64,000 nucleotides of DNA from an uncultured Candidatus Actinomarina sp. GTDB lineage: Bacteria > Actinomycetota > Acidimicrobiia > Actinomarinales > Actinomarinaceae. Below are positions 1 through 9,305 of the stretch, piece after piece (position 1 is the stretch's first letter; every line of letters begins with the position of its first letter). The translations under genes were made by a program, and so were the position numbers. Under the pieces are notes generated by a model, which was given only the letters and a program-made list of their open reading frames with translations, ran no database searches and was not told where the DNA came from. The DNA lies in NCBI GenBank assembly GCA_902555985.1, contig CACDUI010000003.1, forward strand, positions 76,432 to 140,431, written 5' to 3'.

Positions 1-1
1 C

Positions 2-889
2 CCTAACTTTAATGTTGTAAATACTATTGGAAGCAAGGAAGGCTTGACACACCTTTTGATGTCTGTGCTGAACCCTGGAGATAAAGTTGTTGTTCAAGAC
101 CCAAGCTATCCAATACATCATTTCGCTCCATTAATTGCTAGAGCTGAGGCAATTAAAATAAATTGCTTAAATGAATCAGACTTTTTAACAGAGTTAGTTC
201 AAACTTTAAAAAAAACAAAAATAAAACTTTTACTTATTTCTTTTCCACATAATCCAACAACTTTGACTGTTGATCAAGTCTTTTATGACAATCTTGTTGA
301 ATTGGCTGAGAAATATAATTTTCTAATAGTAAATGATTTTGCATATTCAGATATATATTTTGACGGAAATAAACCCCCGTCTCTTTTAAGTTCTGACAAA
401 AGTTTATCTCACAGCGTTGAGCTATATTCACTTACTAAAGGTTTTTCAATGGCTGGCTGGAGAGTAGGGTTTGCAGTTGGTAATAAAGATGCAATTTCTT
501 CAGTTACTAAATTAAAATCTTATATAGATTACGGTACTTTTCAACCAATTCAAATTGCATCTACTGTAGCTTTAAATGAACTAGGGGAATATCCATTTGA
601 ATTATCATCTGTTTATAACGAAAGAAGAGAATTAATAGTTAAGAATCTAGAAGACTTGAACTTTAGTGTCCAAGAGTCAAAAGCAACAATGTTTGTATGG
701 GCTAAACTTCCTGAAAAATTTCGAAATGACTCACTTAAATTTTCATTAGAGTTGCTAGAAAAATCAAATGTAGCAATTTCACCAGGAGTTGGATTTGGAA
801 AATATGGAGAAGGCTATATTAGGATTGCATTAGTAGAAAATAAACAAAGAATTAGACAAGCTATGAAAAATATTAAGGCCGTATTATAA
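2..889 (+). CDS. Class I/II PLP-dependent aminotransferase, 5' partial
   Basis: Frame is open upstream of the listed TTG to the window edge (PNFNVVNTIGSKEGLTHLL...); NDFAYSDIYF and SLTKGFSMAGWRVGF (PLP-lysine region) are typical of the family. Confidence 0.9.
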   Translation, partial: PNFNVVNTIGSKEGLTHLLMSVLNPGDKVVVQDPSYPIHHFAPLIARAEAIKINCLNESDFLTELVQTLKKTKIKLLLISFPHNPTTLTVDQVFYDNLVELAEKYNFLIVNDFAYSDIYFDGNKPPSLLSSDKSLSHSVELYSLTKGFSMAGWRVGFAVGNKDAISSVTKLKSYIDYGTFQPIQIASTVALNELGEYPFELSSVYNERRELIVKNLEDLNFSVQESKATMFVWAKLPEKFRNDSLKFSLELLEKSNVAISPGVGFGKYGEGYIRIALVENKQRIRQAMKNIKAVL

Positions 890-1915
890 ATGTTTGATTT
901 AAGATCAGACACTGTAACAAAGCCAACTAAAGAAGTTCTACAAAGCGCTTTAGATGCGGAACTTGGTGATGATGAATACATCGAAGACCCTACTGTTAAC
1001 AATTTAGAAAATCAATGTGCTGAATTACTAAGTTTTGAAAAAGGATTATTTGTTTCTTCAGGCTTGATGGGCAATCAGATTTCACTCTTAATTCACAACG
1101 ACCCTGGAACAGAAGTAATTACACCTCATGACTCACATATCAAAAATTATGAGCACGGTGCAGCAGCTTTTTTATCTCGAGTTCAATTTCGTGATGCTCA
1201 AAATATAGATGGGGAAGTAGATTTAGAATTTATAGAAAAGCTCATATTGAAATCAAAAATTCATAAACCACAAATCAAAACTATTTCTATCGAAAACACT
1301 CATCTAGCATCTGGTGGCTCAGTTGTACCTTTTGACTCAATAAAAGCTCTGAGCAACTTAGCAAGACAGTACGATCTCAAGCTTCATGTTGATGGTGCAA
1401 GAATTTGGCATGCAATATTGGAAGATAATAATAAAAATTATGGAGATTACTCCGATAGTTTAACATTTTGTTTCTCAAAAGCTCTAGGTGCTCCTATTGG
1501 CTCTATGCTTTTGGGTTCTAAAGAATTTATAAAAGAAGCAAGAGAGTTTAGAAAAAAACTTGGTGGAGGCATGAGACAGGTAGGAGTTATTGCTTCGATG
1601 GCAAGCAAAGCTTTAGAAAATAGAGAATGTATTCTTGAAGACCATGCTAAAGCAAAAAAAGTTTACGAATTTCTGCTTTTAAATATAAATAATGAAAAAA
1701 TAGAAAGTATCGTTTACAAAGGAACAAATATGATATTTATAAATATCAAAAGTGAACAAGATCCAAATAAATTATTAGATATATTTTATAAAAATTCAAT
1801 TAATGCTGGTCTTATTGGAGATAAGTCTATCAGATTAGTTTTGCATAAAGACATACCTGATGATGATATAGATGATATATCAAACAGGTTACTTCACTCT
1901 TCTTCTGAATTTTGA
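890..1915 (+). CDS. ltaE: Low-specificity L-threonine aldolase / beta-eliminating lyase family
   Basis: MFDLRSDTVTKPT start, HVDGARIWHA, FCFSKALGAPIGSMLLG, GGGMRQVGV. Confidence 0.9.
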   Translation: MFDLRSDTVTKPTKEVLQSALDAELGDDEYIEDPTVNNLENQCAELLSFEKGLFVSSGLMGNQISLLIHNDPGTEVITPHDSHIKNYEHGAAAFLSRVQFRDAQNIDGEVDLEFIEKLILKSKIHKPQIKTISIENTHLASGGSVVPFDSIKALSNLARQYDLKLHVDGARIWHAILEDNNKNYGDYSDSLTFCFSKALGAPIGSMLLGSKEFIKEAREFRKKLGGGMRQVGVIASMASKALENRECILEDHAKAKKVYEFLLLNINNEKIESIVYKGTNMIFINIKSEQDPNKLLDIFYKNSINAGLIGDKSIRLVLHKDIPDDDIDDISNRLLHSSSEF

Positions 1916-2133
1916 TTCCATTCAGTAATCGATTTTTCGGATAAATTTACTAATATATAAACTCCAACTAAATTGAAAAGATTAATTGAACCCATATAGG
2001 TTAAGACACTATTTAAGCAGTTGCCATCATTAGAAACAATACAAAACGCATTACCTAAAAGATAACCTATATAGCTAGACAATAAAATGACTGAAGTATA
2101 TATTAAAGCTCGAGTCTTGTTGCTAAATCTCAT
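1894..2133 (-). CDS. Small membrane protein, unknown
   Basis: 79 aa ORF, two hydrophobic segments, fills the space between neighbours. Confidence 0.5.
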   Translation of the reverse strand: MRFSNKTRALIYTSVILLSSYIGYLLGNAFCIVSNDGNCLNSVLTYMGSINLFNLVGVYILVNLSEKSITEWNQNSEEE

Positions 2134-2156
2134 AATTATATTAACTTTAGCTTATT

Positions 2157-2381
2157 ATGAATTTTCCTAATCCGTGGATTACAATTTTAAGTTTTGTATA
2201 TATCTTTTTCAATGGATTCTTTGCATTTCAGCTAAGTAGAAAAATAGTTGAAGTGTATCTTGAAAAATTTAATTCAAAGTTTTTTAAATCTTTGGAGCCA
2301 ATTATTGGTAGTTTAGGATTCATCGGTTCCTTTGGTGGAGGCTTACTTATTCTATATTTATTTATAATAAATATAACTTAA
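2157..2381 (+). CDS. Small membrane protein, unknown
   Basis: 74 aa ORF with hydrophobic segments in an otherwise empty gap. Confidence 0.5.
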   Translation: MNFPNPWITILSFVYIFFNGFFAFQLSRKIVEVYLEKFNSKFFKSLEPIIGSLGFIGSFGGGLLILYLFIINIT

Positions 2382-2400
2382 TGTATTATCTAAGACAAGC

Positions 2401-2943
2401 CTAGTATGTGTATAATTTAGAATTTTTAAAATATTGTATTTCACAATGATCGGGCCTATTTTTTGTAAAATCTTTATCATTTAAATAATAGTAAGTAAAT
2501 GCTCTAATCGTATCTTGATGAGATACAAAAAGTGTATTCTCACATTTTTCATAAATACTGTTAAATCTATCAAATACGCTTTTTAAAGATTCTCCAGTAT
2601 TCGTTAAATTTAGTGGACTGTCATCAGCGTTTTTGAAGTTTTGTGTTAATTTAATTTCGTCCCATGTTCTTCCGATCCAATCACTAGGGCCTGCCCATTC
2701 AATTATGTTATAGGATGTAGTTATATTTATTTTAAGTACACTGTTTACTATTTCTGCTGTTTGCCTTGCCCTTAATAGAGGAGAGGAGATAATATTTTTA
2801 ATATCAAATTGTTCTTTAATTTTTATTCCAGCATTTTTAGCTTGAGTTCTTCCATCATTGCTTAGGTAAAATCCTGGAAGGTTTGCATAGAAAACATTCT
2901 TCTCATTTTGCACTTCTCCGTGCCTTAGAAATAAATTACTCAT
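2401..2943 (-). CDS. Histidine phosphatase (phosphoglycerate mutase-like) family
   Basis: LFLRHGE motif, SSPLLRARQTAEIV, FVSHQDTIRA. Confidence 0.85.
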   Translation of the reverse strand: MSNLFLRHGEVQNEKNVFYANLPGFYLSNDGRTQAKNAGIKIKEQFDIKNIISSPLLRARQTAEIVNSVLKINITTSYNIIEWAGPSDWIGRTWDEIKLTQNFKNADDSPLNLTNTGESLKSVFDRFNSIYEKCENTLFVSHQDTIRAFTYYYLNDKDFTKNRPDHCEIQYFKNSKLYTY

Positions 2944-2981
2944 TTATTTAGACTAACTCAGTTATAGATTAAAATTTAAAC

Positions 2982-3329
2982 ATGGGTTTGAATAAAAAAG
3001 AAGAAGAAATTCTAAAACAAATTGAACAAGAGTTAATGAAAGATGATCCCGATTTAGCCAAAACTGTTGAAGACTCAACATTGTCAAAGTTCACAAGAAA
3101 CAGAGCAGTAATTTCCTTTTTTGTTTTTGTTATAGGTCTATTAACAATGTTTAGCACCTATATAATTTTACCCGCTATTGCTATTTTCGGCTTCTCTGTC
3201 ATGGCTGTTTCTGGTTATGTTTTTGTATATAATACTCGCTCACTTTTAAAAGCAGAAAATGTAAGTGAGTGGAATGTAAAACAAGTAATTAGAATATTAA
3301 GAAATCAAGATAGCTCTAGACAAAAATAA
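2982..3329 (+). CDS. DUF3040-type membrane protein
   Basis: LNKKEEEILKQIEQELMKDDPDLAKTVED plus two TM segments, upstream of mraZ as in Actinobacteria. Confidence 0.75.
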   Translation: MGLNKKEEEILKQIEQELMKDDPDLAKTVEDSTLSKFTRNRAVISFFVFVIGLLTMFSTYIILPAIAIFGFSVMAVSGYVFVYNTRSLLKAENVSEWNVKQVIRILRNQDSSRQK

Positions 3330-3375
3330 AAAAATTAATTAAATTAAATATACATCATTTTTTTTAGGAGTAAGG

Positions 3376-3867
3376 TTGAAGAAAAGTGCTTTTACATCAA
3401 AGCAAGCGTGTTATCTTTCAGGATGCACATCACACCAATTGAGATATTGGGATAAAGTTAACTTGGTGTCACCATCTATTCAATCATCTGATGGTAAGCC
3501 CGGCGTACCAAAATTTTATTCTTTTAGAGACATTGTTGCTTTAAGAGTTATTAAGACACTATTGGATAATGGAATGAGTATTCAAAGAGTTAGAAGAGCT
3601 TGGAAATATTTAACTAAAAATGGAGATTTAACAAAACATTTGTCTGAAGTAAAACTTAAGTCTGATGGAAAAACAATTTACTCAGTTGAGAATGATGAAG
3701 TTTTTGACGCCCTCAAAAATGGACAACTTACTTTCTTTGAAACTATCGACACAGTCACACAAGAAGTTAAGGAAGATGTTTCTAAATTCGAATTAGATAA
3801 AGAAAGATTTTTAAATTTATTGACTAAAGTGGAAGATGATGTACTTAGTCAAGAACTCCAAGCATAA
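3376..3867 (+). CDS. MerR-family transcriptional regulator
   Basis: TSKQACYLSGCTSHQLRYWDKVNLVSPS MerR HTH; TTG start preceded by AGGAG. Confidence 0.8.
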   Translation: MKKSAFTSKQACYLSGCTSHQLRYWDKVNLVSPSIQSSDGKPGVPKFYSFRDIVALRVIKTLLDNGMSIQRVRRAWKYLTKNGDLTKHLSEVKLKSDGKTIYSVENDEVFDALKNGQLTFFETIDTVTQEVKEDVSKFELDKERFLNLLTKVEDDVLSQELQA

Positions 3868-3891
3868 AAAAATTTCAAATCCTAATTTCTC

Positions 3892-4401
3892 ATGAATGTA
3901 TCTAGCCACAGAACGCTAATTTTAAATTCAACCTTCCAACCACTTTCTGTTGTTTCTTATAAGCGAGCCATTTCATTAATACATAATAATAAAATTAATG
4001 TAATTAAAAATTCAGAATTATTACTACATTCTGAAAAAGAAAAGTATTTTATTCCAAAAGTTGGAATATTAACGTATTTTGTAAAGGCTCCTTTTGCTAG
4101 GAGAGTAGCGCTTAATCGAGAAAACATATTTATACGTGATTTTTATACATGTCAATATTGTGGCAAACCTGCAGAGTCAGTAGATCATATTGTTCCTCGT
4201 TCTAAAGGTGGCCTTCATGAATGGTCGAACGTTGTTGCGTGTTGTAAGAAATGCAATCTAATCAAAGCAGACAAACTTCTTCATCAAACTCATTTGAATA
4301 TTAAAATGCTTCCATCTAGTCCAAAAGGTAATTTTTGGATTAAAACCATAGTTGGCAGCAATCCAGATCCATCTTGGGAAGAATACCTAATCTCAGCCTA
4401 A
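3892..4401 (+). CDS. HNH endonuclease domain protein
   Basis: CQYCGKPAESVDHIVPRSKGGLHEWSNVVACCKKCN HNH motif. Confidence 0.88.
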   Translation: MNVSSHRTLILNSTFQPLSVVSYKRAISLIHNNKINVIKNSELLLHSEKEKYFIPKVGILTYFVKAPFARRVALNRENIFIRDFYTCQYCGKPAESVDHIVPRSKGGLHEWSNVVACCKKCNLIKADKLLHQTHLNIKMLPSSPKGNFWIKTIVGSNPDPSWEEYLISA

Positions 4402-4416
4402 AAAATTTTTATCATT

Positions 4417-4466
4417 AAGTGTTGCAAAGTGTCACATAGTGTCATATAATGTATAAAAGTGGTTCA
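4417..4466 (+). promoter_or_regulatory. MraZ-box-like direct repeat array overlapping a sigma70-type promoter (TTGCAA 4422-4427, 17 bp, TATAAT 4445-4450)
   Basis: Five decamers at exact 10-bp period: AAGTGTTGCA AAGTGTCACA TAGTGTCATA TAATGTATAA AAGTGGTTCA, directly upstream of mraZ. Confidence 0.8.
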
Positions 4467-4486
4467 AGGCACGAAAGGCGGATAAA

Positions 4487-4912
4487 GTGTTCCTTGGTGA
4501 GTTTCAACATACTATGGACTCAAAAGGTAGAGTTGTAATACCTTCAAAGTTCAGAGAAGAGCTTCAACAGGGCTGTGTTATTACCAAGGGACAAGATAAT
4601 TGCCTCCAAATTTTAACTAAAAGTAACTGGGAAGAAGAAGCCATTAAAATGGCATCCCTACCATCAACTGACAGAACATCAAGACAATTAAGAAGGGCAC
4701 TATTTAGTGGTGCAGTAGATGTTAAGATCGATTCTGCTGGTAGAGTTCAAATACCTGAAAATCTAAGGGTATACAGCAGTATTGATATAAATGAAGAGGT
4801 AACTGTTACTGGTTCAGGTCCGGTTGTTGAAGTTTGGTCAACAAGAAATTGGAAGAAAATTCAAAACGAAGCAGATAAAGAATTTGCAAACATCAACGAA
4901 GTGAAAGGTTAG
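4487..4912 (+). CDS. mraZ: Transcriptional regulator / division protein MraZ
   Basis: FLGEFQHTMDSKGRVVIPSKFRE ... VDVKIDSAGRVQIPENLR; GTG start. Confidence 0.95.
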   Translation: MFLGEFQHTMDSKGRVVIPSKFREELQQGCVITKGQDNCLQILTKSNWEEEAIKMASLPSTDRTSRQLRRALFSGAVDVKIDSAGRVQIPENLRVYSSIDINEEVTVTGSGPVVEVWSTRNWKKIQNEADKEFANINEVKG

Positions 4913-4920
4913 GTTCATAG

Positions 4921-4997
4921 CCAGCTCTCTAGACAACTAAATTGGAACACCCTTACTCCGCCCAAATTTCCAATTGGTGCCAGTTCTAGAGAGCTGG
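4921..4997 (+). ncRNA. Structured leader before rsmH, consistent with the actinobacterial mraW RNA motif
   Basis: Perfect 13-bp outer stem CCAGCTCTCTAGA (4921-4933)/TCTAGAGAGCTGG (4985-4997) plus 8-bp inner stem AATTGGAA (4940-4947)/TTCCAATT (4968-4975); ends 2 nt before the rsmH ATG. Confidence 0.8.
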
Positions 4998-4999
4998 GT

Positions 5000-5920
5000 A
5001 TGAATACAAACAGGGCAGAGTATTTAACACACGATGGAGTAATGACATCAGAAATATCTGATTTGTTAATCTGTGCTCCGAAAGGTATATTTGTTGATGC
5101 AACTTATGGTTTTGGTTCTCATTTTAAATATTTTTCAGAAAACCATAGTCATTTAAGTTTTATTGGTTTCGATAGAGATGAAGAGGCTGTTAATAATTCT
5201 GATAAATCTCATAATGTAGAACACATTAATTTTTCTAAGATTAACACTTATTTAGAATTTAAAAAGATTGATACAATAAGTGGAATTTTTTATGATTTCG
5301 GTGTTTCCTCACACCAGATAGATTCTCCATATCGTGGTTTTTCTTTCCAACAGGACTCACAGCTTGATATGAGGATGGACTTGTCACAGGAGCAATCAGC
5401 AAAAGATATAATTAATAACTATAAAATTGAAAATTTAATAAAAATATTTTTAAATTATGGAGAAGAGTCTTACTCAACAAAAATTGCAAAAGGAATAATA
5501 GACAATAGACCTATTTTCTCAACTAAAGAGTTAGTAAAAGTTATTGAATCTTCTTTACCAAGACAAAATCCAAAATTCACAAAAAGTTCAATACGAAAAA
5601 TATTTCAGTCCATAAGAATAGAAGTGAATGATGAATTAAATGAAATAACTAATTCCTTAGAAGGTATAAAAAGTTTTATAAAGAAAGATGGTCTCTTAAT
5701 ATTTTTATCTTATCACTCTATAGAAGACAAAATAGTGAAAAAATTTATAGATGGAGAGGTTAAAGGATGTATTTGTGATCCGAAATTTGCTATTTGTACT
5801 TGTGATAATATTGCAAGTTATAAATTGGGCAAATTCAAAAAAAAGAAACCTTCAGATTCAGAAATTAAATTAAATCCAAGATCAAAATCAGCTGTACTTA
5901 GGTATATGGTAAAAATATGA
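5000..5920 (+). CDS. rsmH: 16S rRNA (cytosine(1402)-N4)-methyltransferase RsmH
   Basis: FVDATYGFGSHF, DFGVSSHQIDSPYRGFSFQQDSQLDMRMD, FLSYHSIEDKIVKKF. Confidence 0.95.
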   Translation: MNTNRAEYLTHDGVMTSEISDLLICAPKGIFVDATYGFGSHFKYFSENHSHLSFIGFDRDEEAVNNSDKSHNVEHINFSKINTYLEFKKIDTISGIFYDFGVSSHQIDSPYRGFSFQQDSQLDMRMDLSQEQSAKDIINNYKIENLIKIFLNYGEESYSTKIAKGIIDNRPIFSTKELVKVIESSLPRQNPKFTKSSIRKIFQSIRIEVNDELNEITNSLEGIKSFIKKDGLLIFLSYHSIEDKIVKKFIDGEVKGCICDPKFAICTCDNIASYKLGKFKKKKPSDSEIKLNPRSKSAVLRYMVKI

Positions 5921-6240
5921 AATTAAAACATTTCTTATTCTTTATTATCATTTCATTGTTTTCATCACTTGTCGGTAATTTATATACAAATATGAAAATA
6001 AATGAACTTTCTAAAAACTTATCAGTTATTAATGAAGATGTTATTGAACTACAGATTAGAAAAGATCAAACATTCAATTTGTATCAAGAAAAGTTTTCAA
6101 TACAAAATATAGAAAATATTTCAAAATCATTAAATTTTAAAAAACTTGATGTTTACATAATTAATAAAAATCTTTCATCCCCGTATAAGGTAGATTCTGA
6201 ATTAGATCAGATTGAAATCCTAGGTTCATTAGGTAAATGA
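5917..6240 (+). CDS. ftsL: FtsL-like division protein
   Basis: Small single-TM protein between rsmH and ftsI; synteny-based. Confidence 0.6.
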   Translation: MKLKHFLFFIIISLFSSLVGNLYTNMKINELSKNLSVINEDVIELQIRKDQTFNLYQEKFSIQNIENISKSLNFKKLDVYIINKNLSSPYKVDSELDQIEILGSLGK

Positions 6241-7907
6241 AATACTATAAAATAAAAAATTGGACTTTATTTATGATCATATTTTTTAGCTTTTCTATTT
6301 TTAGCGGATTCTTTTTAAAAAATGTTTATGAATTACAATTTGTTAATCAAGAATATTTCCAAGAACAAGCTTTATCATACCGTATTAAGTCAGAAACTCT
6401 TAAAGCTAAAAGAGGTACAATTTATGATCAGAATTTAAGACCTTTAGCAACAAGTACACAATCTTTCAATGTTGGAATATACCCACAAAAGATTTCAAAT
6501 ATAAAAGAAATTTCAGTTCTTTTGTCACCTCTTCTTAAAAAAGATAGTACAGATATTGCAAATAGAATTTTAAATTCAAGTAGGTTTTTTTATTTAGATA
6601 GAAACATTGAATACAAAAAAGGAGAAGAGATTAGAAGCTGGAATCTTGATGGAATTATGATCGAACCTTCAAGCAAAAGAACTATACACTCAAAAGCTCT
6701 TGAAAAAATCATAGGTTTTGTTGATACAGATAATATTGGAATTGAAGGATTAGAGTTGTACTTTAATAGCTCCTTAGAAGGAACTGATGGCAGTATAAGT
6801 TATGAAGCAGCACCAAATGGAAGTATAATTCCTCAAGCAAATATACAGACTACACAACCGATACATGGCGATGACTTAATATTGACACTTGATTCCGAGC
6901 TCCAATATTTATCAACTAATTTGTGTAAAGAAGCACTAATTAACACTAAAGCTTTTAATTGTTCAGTAGTTTTTGCTAATGCAAATACAGGGGAAGTTTT
7001 AATTTCTGCAGAAGAAAAAGGAAAAGAAGACTTTATTAATATTGACCTCATTAGTTCAAGGGCGCAATATGAGCCAGGCTCATCCTTAAAAATATTTTCT
7101 ATTGGTCTTGCATTGGATGAAAAATTAATTTCTGAAGAAACAGAGTTTTACGTAAAAGACACAATCGAAGTGATTGAGAACTCATGCCAGAAAGATTTTA
7201 AAGGCTATAAAGGCTGCTACAAAGACTTTCTTAATCACGAGCCTTATAGCCTTAGTGTAAAGGAAATAATTGAAAGATCATCAAATGTAGGCACAATTAT
7301 GGCTACTAGTGGGTTGAACATTGTTGATTTAGAAAACTATCTTAAAAATTTTGGATTTTCACATAAAACAGGAATTGAGCTATCTGGAGAGACAAGAGGA
7401 AGCTTTGAACCATACAACAAGTGCACTACATGCTTAAGTTCATTATCAATAGGTTACTCAATAAATGTTACGCAAATGCAAATGGTAAAAGCATATAGCA
7501 TTATTGCAAATGGAGGAAAAAATGTTGAATTAAGCTTAATTAAAAGTCCCTACAACAATAAAAATCAAAACCAAGTTATCAACGAAATAAGCTCTCAAAA
7601 ATTAAAAAATCTTTTAATAAATGTTGTTGATGGTGAGAATGGGACTGGTCGATCTTTACAAATGGATAATTATATAATTGGAGGTAAGACTGGTACAAGC
7701 AGGACACATATAGAGGGCGTTGGATATTCTGATTATAGATTCAATACCTCATTTACTGGCTTTATAGAAACAGCAGAAGGTCCAATTGTAGGTTCTGTTA
7801 TATTGTGGGGAGCGTCAGTTTCTCCACATAATGAATATGTAACTGGTGGCTCAACAGCTGCACCAATTTTTAAAACGATTGTAAGCTATTTAGTACCAGG
7901 AGATTAA
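6237..7907 (+). CDS. ftsI: Peptidoglycan transpeptidase FtsI/PBP
   Basis: AKRGTIYDQNLRPLA, EPGSSLKIFS (SxxK), ERSSNVGT (SxN), GGKTGTS (KTG). Confidence 0.93.
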   Translation: MKYYKIKNWTLFMIIFFSFSIFSGFFLKNVYELQFVNQEYFQEQALSYRIKSETLKAKRGTIYDQNLRPLATSTQSFNVGIYPQKISNIKEISVLLSPLLKKDSTDIANRILNSSRFFYLDRNIEYKKGEEIRSWNLDGIMIEPSSKRTIHSKALEKIIGFVDTDNIGIEGLELYFNSSLEGTDGSISYEAAPNGSIIPQANIQTTQPIHGDDLILTLDSELQYLSTNLCKEALINTKAFNCSVVFANANTGEVLISAEEKGKEDFINIDLISSRAQYEPGSSLKIFSIGLALDEKLISEETEFYVKDTIEVIENSCQKDFKGYKGCYKDFLNHEPYSLSVKEIIERSSNVGTIMATSGLNIVDLENYLKNFGFSHKTGIELSGETRGSFEPYNKCTTCLSSLSIGYSINVTQMQMVKAYSIIANGGKNVELSLIKSPYNNKNQNQVINEISSQKLKNLLINVVDGENGTGRSLQMDNYIIGGKTGTSRTHIEGVGYSDYRFNTSFTGFIETAEGPIVGSVILWGASVSPHNEYVTGGSTAAPIFKTIVSYLVPGD

Positions 7908-7910
7908 AAA

Positions 7911-9305
7911 TTGAAAAGTCTAAATATTAATGACTTGAAAAACATGAGAATTGATTATTCTAATGTTGTAAACCACACGCTTGACGTATCAAGTAACTCC
8001 ATACTAAGCATTAATAACGGGAATAAAGAAAAATTAAATAATTATATTAATTTATCTTTAAAGAAAAAACCACAATTAGTTATTACAAGCAATAATTGCG
8101 AAATAAATAATGAGAAAGTTTTAAGATTTGAAAATTATGAGATAGTTTTTAATTATATTTTAAAAAAAATATGCAAACAATACGAAGATCTAAATTATTT
8201 TGGTATAACTGGAACTAATGGAAAAACAACTAGTGCCTATTATTTAAATCAGCTTATTGGTGAGAAAAACTTATTTATTGGAACAATAGATGATGAAAAG
8301 AAATATTCATTTACAAAAGAAAAAGTTTTAACCACTCCGAAGTTATTTAATATAGTAAAGCTTATTTCACTACAAAAGAAAAATATAGATTCTGTTTCCT
8401 TAGAGGTTTCTTCGCATGCATTAGATCAAGAAAGATTAGGTAATTTAAATTTCTTAATTTCAGGATTTACTAATTTAAGTCAAGATCATTTAGACTATCA
8501 CGGTTCAATGGAAGACTATTTAAAAGTAAAGGCTAAATTATTTAGAGATGGAGTATCAAGAAAATTTGTTTATGTTGATTCTGAAGTAAGTAAAAAATTA
8601 CTAGACATCTCAAACATTCCTTCATTCAGCATTGGAGATCAGGATCATAATAATGTTAAGTACATTAATTCAGATAGTAATAAAATAATTTTTCAAATAG
8701 ATGGGAATGAGGTTGAATGCGAATTAAATTTATTAGGCCCTAAAGTTATAGAGAATTTTCTCTTAGCCTTTTCTATGGCTTATTACTCAGGTTTGTACAA
8801 TTTAAAATATTTGATTAATAAAAGTAAAGAAATAAAAAATCCCCCTGGTAGGTATGAAAAAATTAGCCAAAATGGTAAAACAGCTGTTGTTGATTATGCA
8901 CATACACCAGCAGCTATTAGAGAAGTTATAAAGTATTCAAAAACAAAATATAAGAATGTGAAAGTTATATTAGGAGCTGGTGGCGAAAGGGATAAAAGTA
9001 AACGAATGAAAATGGGGGAGGCGTCTTCAACTGCTGATCATATTACAATTACAAATGATAACCCCAGAAGTGAAGACCCATTGGAGATTTCTAAAAATAT
9101 TTTGGAAGGTATTCCATTAAATAAAAATACAGATGTAGTGCTTGATAGAAAAAAAGCAATATTTAAAGGTATAGAATCCTTAAAAGAGGATGAAGTTTTA
9201 TTAATATTAGGTAAAGGTCATGAAAAGGTTCAGGAAATTGAGAATAAATTAATACCTTTTGATGATACAAAAATTGCTATAGAAGCTATGGAGTTAGAAA
9301 ATTGA
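7911..9305 (+). CDS. murE: UDP-MurNAc-tripeptide ligase MurE, probably meso-DAP adding
   Basis: GITGTNGKTTSAYYL; DNPRSEDP (DNPR signature of DAP-type MurE); TTG start. Confidence 0.93.
   Translation: MKSLNINDLKNMRIDYSNVVNHTLDVSSNSILSINNGNKEKLNNYINLSLKKKPQLVITSNNCEINNEKVLRFENYEIVFNYILKKICKQYEDLNYFGITGTNGKTTSAYYLNQLIGEKNLFIGTIDDEKKYSFTKEKVLTTPKLFNIVKLISLQKKNIDSVSLEVSSHALDQERLGNLNFLISGFTNLSQDHLDYHGSMEDYLKVKAKLFRDGVSRKFVYVDSEVSKKLLDISNIPSFSIGDQDHNNVKYINSDSNKIIFQIDGNEVECELNLLGPKVIENFLLAFSMAYYSGLYNLKYLINKSKEIKNPPGRYEKISQNGKTAVVDYAHTPAAIREVIKYSKTKYKNVKVILGAGGERDKSKRMKMGEASSTADHITITNDNPRSEDPLEISKNILEGIPLNKNTDVVLDRKKAIFKGIESLKEDEVLLILGKGHEKVQEIENKLIPFDDTKIAIEAMELEN

Noticed and set aside
4970-4977. 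CCAATTGG palindrome as an independent protein operator
   Set aside because: Better explained as part of the inner stem of the rsmH leader RNA structure.
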